Positions 1 through 5,015 of a stretch of DNA of 9,561 nt are shown here, one piece after another (position 1 is the first letter of the stretch; each line of letters begins with the position of its first letter). Both the position numbers and the translations under genes were made by a program. The stretch covers positions 1 through 9,561 of the forward strand of contig JBCCFC010000453.1 of assembly GCA_039029935.1 (NCBI GenBank), written 5' to 3'. Source of the stretch: G039029935 sp039029935. Its GTDB lineage: Bacteria; Chloroflexota; Anaerolineae; Caldilineales; Caldilineaceae. The notes beneath the pieces are model-generated. The model saw only the letters and a list, made by a program, of their open reading frames with translations, was not told the origin of the DNA and searched no databases.

Positions 1-2798
1 ATCCCTTACAGTACAATATAAATAACACAGCTCAAATGGTACTCAATATTTTACGGTCTGTAGGTATGGCTTCTGACGATATATTTTTTCTTGCAAGTGA
101 TCTATCACTTCCTGAATCTGATAGCTCTGCAACTAGGGGAAATTTGCGTTTTGCCATTACAAACTGGGCTGTAGAACGAGTCAGTGATAGACAGAGATTG
201 ACTATTTACATGGTTTCACATGGCAATCGAGATGAATTCTATCTTGATATGTTACATGGCGAGCTACTGACACCCCACGACTTAGATCAATGGCTAACCG
301 AATTAGAGATAGCAGTACCTGGACTTAAGAGCAATATTATCATTGAAGCAAGTCATTCAGGTAGTTTTATAGAACCAAATAATGAAGGCGAGCGAAATAG
401 TATCAGTGGTGAAAACCGCGTTATTATTACCTCATCCGATCCAAATTACGATGCCTATACATCACACTATGGTATGCATTTTACAGATAATTTTCTGAGC
501 AAGTTGGTGCAAGGTATAAGTCTTGCAGGTAGTTTTCAGGCAGGGTATACAATTGTGGAGTCACTATATGTACCGCAGAGCCCTTGGCTAGATGCTAACA
601 GTAATGGACAACCCAACGAGCGTGAAGATTATTCCATTGCCGAAGCTCATGGTTTTCGATTTGAAGACTCCCTTGGGCAAAACTGGTCGCCCTTCATTGC
701 CCAAGTCAGTCCACCTACCAATATTGTAGACCGTCGTGGTCGTATCTATGCCGAGGTACGTGACAATAAAGGCGTTGACGAAGTCTGGGCAGTAATCTAT
801 CCACCTGATTACGTCCCCCCCGTTGCCGATGGGGAACTCAACAGGGAGATACAGGATATAGTCCTTTTACAACGTACCAGTGGTAGCGATACTAACGGTG
901 ACTACTATGGTGATTATCTCGGTTTTGCCGAACCCGGAGTGTACCGTATTCTCATTCATGCTCGCGACCGTGATGACATGCAAGCGCAACCTGTTATGAT
1001 GACAGTCCAAGTGTCGAACGATACACTAACTCCAACTAGCACGTCTACCGATACACCTGTACAATCGACGTCGACTTTCACACCGATGCCAACAAATACA
1101 CCAACTCATACTCCGACTAATGTGCCAACTAGTATGCCAACCATCCCTGAGACAAACACATCAACGCCCACAATGACACCAATGCCTACTAATATCCCAT
1201 CACCTACAATGACACCATCATCGACATTTACACCTTCACCAACTCCCGCCCCCCAAGACGACTACGAATCCGACAACACCTGCGACCTCGCCCGTTCAAT
1301 CCAACCCAGCGGCATCCCTCAATCCCACACCTTCCACACCGCTGGCGACACCGACTGGGCCACATTCACTGCCCCTACATCGGGCGTCTATCGCATCGAA
1401 GTCACCGTCCCCAGCGGCTCACCTGCGGATGTGGACCTCTATTATTACACCGACTGCAATGCCTTCCACAGAAGCCAGTTTGTTGGAACCCATGCACCCG
1501 GTGCGCGGATTGATGTGACCGTTGACGAAGATGAGGTGGGGACACCATACTACATCAAAATCAAACACTTTGACCCGCTGCAATTTGGTCCCAACGTCAT
1601 CTACAATCTCTCGGTGCGTCCACTACCGCCAGAGCGGGATGAGGAAGGTGATTTGATTATCCCGGGTGCGGCCATCATTGTGGCGGGTCGCTACAGCTAT
1701 GTCGACACGGTGCAGGACAACATTGACCAAACCGCTCTCGCTGCCTATAACCTCTTTCACGGCAAGGGGCGCAACCACAGTGAAATTTTCTTTTTGGCAA
1801 CCAACTCGACCCTGCCCCATGTCGATGGCGAAGCGACGCTGCGCAATCTGGAGATTGGTATCAAAGACGAGGCCAGACGACATCTGCAAAAAGAGAATGT
1901 CAGCCAAGTCCTCTCGCTCTATCTGGTCGATCACGGTGGACCCAATGAGTTCTATCTCGACCGCCCCAACGAGGAAGTTCTCACCCCTGACCACTTGCAC
2001 AACTGGCTCACCGACTTGGAAGAGGAGTTCCCCGACCTGTTGGTCAATGTCTTTATCGAAGCCTGTAACGCGGGCAGCTTTATCACGCCCAACGGTGGTA
2101 GCATCAGCAAAGACAACCGCGTCATCATCACCTCCTCGGATGAAGACTATGACGCCTACACCTCGCTGCGTGGAACTCTCTTCTCGGATAACTTCCTGAG
2201 TTTTTTGGGGCAAGAACACAACCTTGCCTATAGCTTTGAAACCAGCATGAGAATTGTCCAAGAACACCACGACTCGCAGGAACCTTGGATTGACGCCAAT
2301 GGCAACGGCATCCCCAATGAACTGGAGGACATGTCCAAAGCATCGCTGCGTAGCTTTGCCGATTCATGGACATTGGGCAGTGAGTGGCCGCCCTACATCG
2401 CTGACGTGCAACCGATGATGCACACACGTAGCGACGTCACCCACTTACACGCCGAAGTCCGCCATGAATTTGACAACGGTGCAATTGACGATGTATGGGC
2501 CGTCGTCTATCCACCCAGTTACACAGCGGATACAGAAGAGCCATCCAGCAACGGTGATGGTGGTAGTGATGGTTTGTTGAACAGCGATACATTGGACGTG
2601 ATTGAGTTTAGCGCAGAAAGTGATGATGCCAAGGCCTTGTTTGTGGGGGCATATGCGGACTTTACAGAAATGGGCGTCTATCAGATTGTGGTCCATGCGC
2701 TAGACAACAAGGGGCTACATGCACAGCCTGTGACGGTAGCACTAGACACAATGGCGTTGTATGGGCATCAGATTTTTCTGCCGACGGTGAGTCGTTGA
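1..2798 (+). CDS. Secreted protein with two legumain-like (C13) peptidase modules, 5' partial
   Basis: The frame is open to the window edge. Codons before the first ATG (36) encode PLQYNINNTAQ, which aligns with VQDNIDQTA in the second module and LQDNINILA in the gene at 5016, so that ATG is internal and the true start lies upstream. Order by nucleotide: C13-like module A (to ~705), beta-rich domain (711-1019), Thr/Pro/Ser linker (1020-1256), PPC-like domain (1257-1640), C13 module B (1653-2405), second beta-rich domain (2406-2750), C-terminal HQIFLPTVSR. Module B has the legumain pattern: LYLVDHG with His at 1932-1934 and FIEACNAGSF with Cys at 2064-2066. Module A keeps His (219-221) but reads IEASHSGSF, with Ser (351-353) for Cys, and is probably inactive. 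Family knowledge: C13 enzymes are Asn/Asp-specific cysteine peptidases of clan CD. An extracellular site is inferred from the linker, the PPC domain and the paralogue's signal peptide. The substrate is unknown. Confidence 0.9.
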   Translation, partial: PLQYNINNTAQMVLNILRSVGMASDDIFFLASDLSLPESDSSATRGNLRFAITNWAVERVSDRQRLTIYMVSHGNRDEFYLDMLHGELLTPHDLDQWLTELEIAVPGLKSNIIIEASHSGSFIEPNNEGERNSISGENRVIITSSDPNYDAYTSHYGMHFTDNFLSKLVQGISLAGSFQAGYTIVESLYVPQSPWLDANSNGQPNEREDYSIAEAHGFRFEDSLGQNWSPFIAQVSPPTNIVDRRGRIYAEVRDNKGVDEVWAVIYPPDYVPPVADGELNREIQDIVLLQRTSGSDTNGDYYGDYLGFAEPGVYRILIHARDRDDMQAQPVMMTVQVSNDTLTPTSTSTDTPVQSTSTFTPMPTNTPTHTPTNVPTSMPTIPETNTSTPTMTPMPTNIPSPTMTPSSTFTPSPTPAPQDDYESDNTCDLARSIQPSGIPQSHTFHTAGDTDWATFTAPTSGVYRIEVTVPSGSPADVDLYYYTDCNAFHRSQFVGTHAPGARIDVTVDEDEVGTPYYIKIKHFDPLQFGPNVIYNLSVRPLPPERDEEGDLIIPGAAIIVAGRYSYVDTVQDNIDQTALAAYNLFHGKGRNHSEIFFLATNSTLPHVDGEATLRNLEIGIKDEARRHLQKENVSQVLSLYLVDHGGPNEFYLDRPNEEVLTPDHLHNWLTDLEEEFPDLLVNVFIEACNAGSFITPNGGSISKDNRVIITSSDEDYDAYTSLRGTLFSDNFLSFLGQEHNLAYSFETSMRIVQEHHDSQEPWIDANGNGIPNELEDMSKASLRSFADSWTLGSEWPPYIADVQPMMHTRSDVTHLHAEVRHEFDNGAIDDVWAVVYPPSYTADTEEPSSNGDGGSDGLLNSDTLDVIEFSAESDDAKALFVGAYADFTEMGVYQIVVHALDNKGLHAQPVTVALDTMALYGHQIFLPTVSR
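1020..1256 (+). other. Thr/Pro/Ser-rich linker of the first C13 protein
   Basis: This stretch encodes about 79 residues of low complexity built from TPT, MPTN and SPTP units, with almost no charged residues. It joins the module A beta domain to the PPC domain. Such linkers are typical of secreted multidomain proteins and are especially common in Chloroflexota. They act as extended spacers and may be glycosylated. The DNA is degenerate (many aca/act/cca/cct variants), so this is not a simple nucleotide repeat. The change from AT-rich to GC-rich coding sequence falls at its 3' end. Confidence 0.85.
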
Positions 2799-2826
2799 GA
2801 ATGGGTGTGGGGTCATACCACGATAC

Positions 2827-2856
2827 TTGGACGCGCTGTTTCCTTTCATGTATACT
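2827..2856 (+). promoter_or_regulatory. Candidate sigma70-type promoter for the ATPase gene
   Basis: TTGGAC (2827-2832) matches the -35 consensus at four of six positions (TTGACA). TATACT (2851-2856) matches the -10 consensus at five of six (TATAAT). The spacer is 18 bases. Transcription would start near 2863, giving a leader of about 108 bases before the ATG at 2971. This is a consensus match only, with no experimental support. Confidence 0.5.
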
Positions 2857-2898
2857 ATAAATGTTCTAATTCCCAAGAGACACGAATTGAAAATCCGT

Positions 2899-2917
2899 TG
2901 CGGACAGGATGTCTGCA
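2899..2917 (+). promoter_or_regulatory. Leader stem-loop upstream of the ATPase gene
   Basis: TGCGGAC (2899-2905) pairs with GTCTGCA (2911-2917) over seven base pairs, one of them G-U, around the loop AGGAT. It lies in the predicted 5' leader, about 53 bases before the start codon, and no T-run follows. It may be a regulatory or stabilising element or chance pairing. The loop AGGAT resembles a Shine-Dalgarno core, but no start codon follows at a usable distance. Confidence 0.3.
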
Positions 2918-2970
2918 TTACGTTTTACACGAGTAATCCGGTAGGTTGAAAATAGAAGGAAACATAAATT

Positions 2971-4812
2971 ATGCCAGAAAAAACAATTTTAACATCAGCA
3001 CAGCAATTCCCAGCCAAACCTTGGATCATTCGCCTACAGGTGCCGGATGAGGTGTTTACAGATCGGGATGAGCATCTCACCTACTTATATGAGTATGCGC
3101 TCAAAACGGCTAGTGGACGTGCGATGTCCACCGTACTCATGGGGCGGCGACGTATGGGCAAAACGGAAATCTTCCGCCGCGTTGCCAATCGTCTCTTCTT
3201 TGAGCAAGACCCGGCGGACCCAAATGCGGTTGTGCCTGTGTATTATACATTTTCGGATCAACCCAAGGGAAGACTTGAATTTTCTAAAGAATATTTGGAA
3301 AATTTTATTCGTTATTATTTGGCATTTTATGCCCGAATGCCAGCATTAATTAATCGTACCCTCTTAGAGGAAGAGATATTACAACTCTTGCTGGACCATA
3401 AAGCAACACACCCTCACCCAGAAAGTTTAGATAGTCTTCACTATTGGTATAGTGGACTCCTAAAAGACAAGATAACCATTCCCGACCAATTTGTGTTAAG
3501 TGTCCCGCGCACGATTTCGGATCTGAATGAATCAGCCATTGTGGTCTTTTTGGATGAATTCCAGAATACGAGTTTACCCAATAATTCTTTTCATGTGGTT
3601 GGCTTTATGAAAGACGCGGTGGAGTCCTATACCTGCCCCCACTTTATCACGGGGTCGGCCATGGGCATGTTAGAGCAAGAGATTCTGGGGCGTGGTGGAC
3701 TTTTTGGCCGCTTTGAGAATGAACCCATCAAGGCATTATCTGGTTATTGGGGCAAAGAATTGGTCAAACAATGTGCCGCGCACTATGGGACCGTTGTCCC
3801 CGAATTGATGATGCCCGTTGTGACCGAACGTTGTGGTGGCAATCCATTCTACATTTCAGCATTGGTCAAACAATCGGCCAAGTCCAATCAGCCCCTGATC
3901 GATGAAGTGGCAATTAATCGCATGTTAGCTGTCGATATTTCTTCCGGCTTCATCTGGGCCGAACTCTTTAATCAGGTAAATAGTTGGATTCAGCGTGTCA
4001 ATGAGATTGGTATCACCAAGTGGATTCTCTATCTTTCCACTTTGGACGATCCCGACGCAAAGCATGAGCGCGAGATTCGTGTGGAACGCATTCAACACGA
4101 GTTGAAAGCGCGCGAAGGCAAGGATATCTCGATTGACCAGATTCGCGAGATTCTTGTGCGACTCTCACGTGGTGATCTCTTGGAGTACGGGCATCTTGGC
4201 TATTTCTTTCGTAAAACCGATGATCCGATTCTGCTTGAATTTCTCAAGACGTGGGGAAAAATTTATGTAGAGGGTGTCAGCGCGAGTCTTGTCAATGATG
4301 AACTGATGTCACGCTATGCCAAGATGAAACAACAGGTCGATGAATACAAAGGCTATCTTGCAGAAGTCTTCATGACTCAAGTTTTGTTCAACAGCCAAGA
4401 CAAACAAAAACAGCCGATTCCAGGGCGTTTTTTCAACAGTGACGAAGACATTGAGATGGATTGGCCGATCAACTTTGTCCAGCATCGGCATCGTTTACGC
4501 GCAGGCAAGGGTCAAGAGATTGATATGCTCGCCGCCATTGGGCTCGATAAATGGGTCTGTCAGAGCAAATGGGTGACAACGCGCAAAGTTGGCGAGTCAG
4601 TCATCCGTGAACTGCTGGCGCAAGGGGAGGCGGTCCAAATCAGCTATCCAAACAATAACATCATTATGTGGATATTTGCACACAACGGCCTGACCGACGA
4701 CGCTGAAGAACTGGCACGAGCCGAGGGCATTCTCTGGTCGGATCGGGCGCAGTTGGATGGTCTATTGCAGTATTTGGATTTACGGACGTTACCCGATTTG
4801 GACAGTGTTTAG
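2971..4812 (+). CDS. Archaeal-type P-loop ATPase with C-terminal PD-(D/E)XK-like domain
   Basis: A 613-residue protein without signal peptide or membrane segment, so cytosolic. Residues ~25-300 form an ATPase domain: Walker A GRRRMGKT (58-65), Walker B IVVFLDEFQ (Asp195, Glu196), a sensor-1-like FITGSAMGM (226-233) and a conserved Arg in GRFENEP (247). This matches the archaeal ATPase_2 family, related to STAND NTPases. Residues ~340-430 look like a winged helix (ISIDQIREILVRLSRGDLLE). Residues ~455-570 resemble the DUF234/PD-(D/E)XK fold: Glu465 in KGYLAEVF, Asp518 in QEIDMLA and Gln531-Ser-Lys533 in CQSKW. Nuclease activity is inference, because Gln replaces the usual Glu/Asp in the last motif. 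AGAAGGA at 2954-2960 lies 10 bases before the ATG and supports this start. Part of the ATPase core (about 3240-3480) is more AT-rich than the 3' half. Such proteins often occur alone in accessory regions with unknown role. Confidence 0.88.
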   Translation: MPEKTILTSAQQFPAKPWIIRLQVPDEVFTDRDEHLTYLYEYALKTASGRAMSTVLMGRRRMGKTEIFRRVANRLFFEQDPADPNAVVPVYYTFSDQPKGRLEFSKEYLENFIRYYLAFYARMPALINRTLLEEEILQLLLDHKATHPHPESLDSLHYWYSGLLKDKITIPDQFVLSVPRTISDLNESAIVVFLDEFQNTSLPNNSFHVVGFMKDAVESYTCPHFITGSAMGMLEQEILGRGGLFGRFENEPIKALSGYWGKELVKQCAAHYGTVVPELMMPVVTERCGGNPFYISALVKQSAKSNQPLIDEVAINRMLAVDISSGFIWAELFNQVNSWIQRVNEIGITKWILYLSTLDDPDAKHEREIRVERIQHELKAREGKDISIDQIREILVRLSRGDLLEYGHLGYFFRKTDDPILLEFLKTWGKIYVEGVSASLVNDELMSRYAKMKQQVDEYKGYLAEVFMTQVLFNSQDKQKQPIPGRFFNSDEDIEMDWPINFVQHRHRLRAGKGQEIDMLAAIGLDKWVCQSKWVTTRKVGESVIRELLAQGEAVQISYPNNNIIMWIFAHNGLTDDAEELARAEGILWSDRAQLDGLLQYLDLRTLPDLDSV

Positions 4813-4836
4813 GCGTTTGTTGGGGAAAATAAAATA

Positions 4837-4887
4837 GGACGCGGATGAGCGCGGACAAACGCGGATTCAAACCGTCTTTCCGCGTCC
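4837..4887. repeat. GCGGA short repeat with flanking 9-bp dyad
   Basis: GCGGA occurs at 4841, 4851 and 4861, exactly 10 bases apart. The outer arms GGACGCGGA (4837-4845) and TCCGCGTCC (4879-4887) are perfect inverse complements around a 33-base interior. Short repeats of this style (GCGGAT units about one helical turn apart, with a complementary closing arm) recur between genes in many bacterial genomes. Whether this one is dispersed in this genome cannot be seen from one window. Confidence 0.6.
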
Positions 4888-4912
4888 ATTTATGTCTGTC
4901 GATTGAACAGAA

Positions 4913-4986
4913 AGTAGGGTCACGGGTTTTGGGATCGCGGATTAGCGACGGAGTCAATCCGCGATCCCAAAATCCGCGACCCTACT
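4913..4986. repeat. 31-bp imperfect inverted repeat with 12-base loop
   Basis: The left arm 4913-4943 (AGTAGGGTC...CGCGGATT) and right arm 4956-4986 (AATCCGCG...GACCCTACT) are inverse complements at 29 of 31 positions. The mismatches fall at arm positions 10 and 14. The loop is AGCGACGGAGTC (4944-4955). An RNA or single-strand DNA copy would form a very stable hairpin just upstream of the LRR-C13 gene's ribosome-binding site. No T-run follows, so it is not a standard intrinsic terminator, although it could stop RNA decay or polymerase. It could also be a non-autonomous mobile repeat. No transposase is nearby. Confidence 0.8.
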
Positions 4987-5000
4987 CAACCGTCATCAAA

Positions 5001-5005
5001 AAGGA
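5001..5005 (+). promoter_or_regulatory. Ribosome-binding site of the LRR-C13 gene
   Basis: AAGGA lies 10 bases before the ATG at 5016. It decides the start against the upstream in-frame ATG at 4845, which lies inside repeat DNA and has no such site. Confidence 0.65.
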
Positions 5006-5015
5006 AACAATCACC

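Larger units (their letters stand above)
2799..2970. other. Intergenic region between the C13 protein and the ATPase
   Basis: These 172 bases hold no gene. They contain a sigma70-like promoter, a short leader stem-loop and the ribosome-binding site of the next gene. The octamer TTGAAAAT occurs twice, at 2887 and 2946, and AATCCG also occurs twice. I see no convincing rho-independent terminator after the stop at 2798. GTGG/CCAC around 2807-2821 can pair over only four bases and has no T-run after it. Confidence 0.6.
4813..5015. other. Repeat-rich intergenic region between the ATPase and the LRR-C13 gene
   Basis: These 203 bases contain two dyad structures (4837-4887 and 4913-4986) that share the core GCGGAT/ATCCGC. 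The start of the next gene follows 29 bases after the second. A reading frame runs through the region from an ATG at 4845. Its translation (Arg/Ser-rich, no family) is repeat DNA read as protein and precedes the signal peptide, so I treat it as noncoding. I see no convincing promoter here. Confidence 0.7.

Noticed and set aside
36..38. ATG at 36 as the start of the first gene
   Set aside because: The frame is open to the window edge, the upstream residues match the conserved C13 N-terminus in the two other modules, and there is no ribosome-binding site before it.
4913..4986. Inverted repeat as insertion-sequence ends or as a standard intrinsic terminator
   Set aside because: Only 12 bases separate the arms, so no transposase is enclosed, and no T-run follows the stem.
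4845..5015. In-frame ATG at 4845 as start of the LRR-C13 gene
   Set aside because: The 57 extra residues come from intergenic repeat DNA, would bury the signal peptide, and lack a ribosome-binding site. The ATG at 5016 has both a site and a signal peptide.
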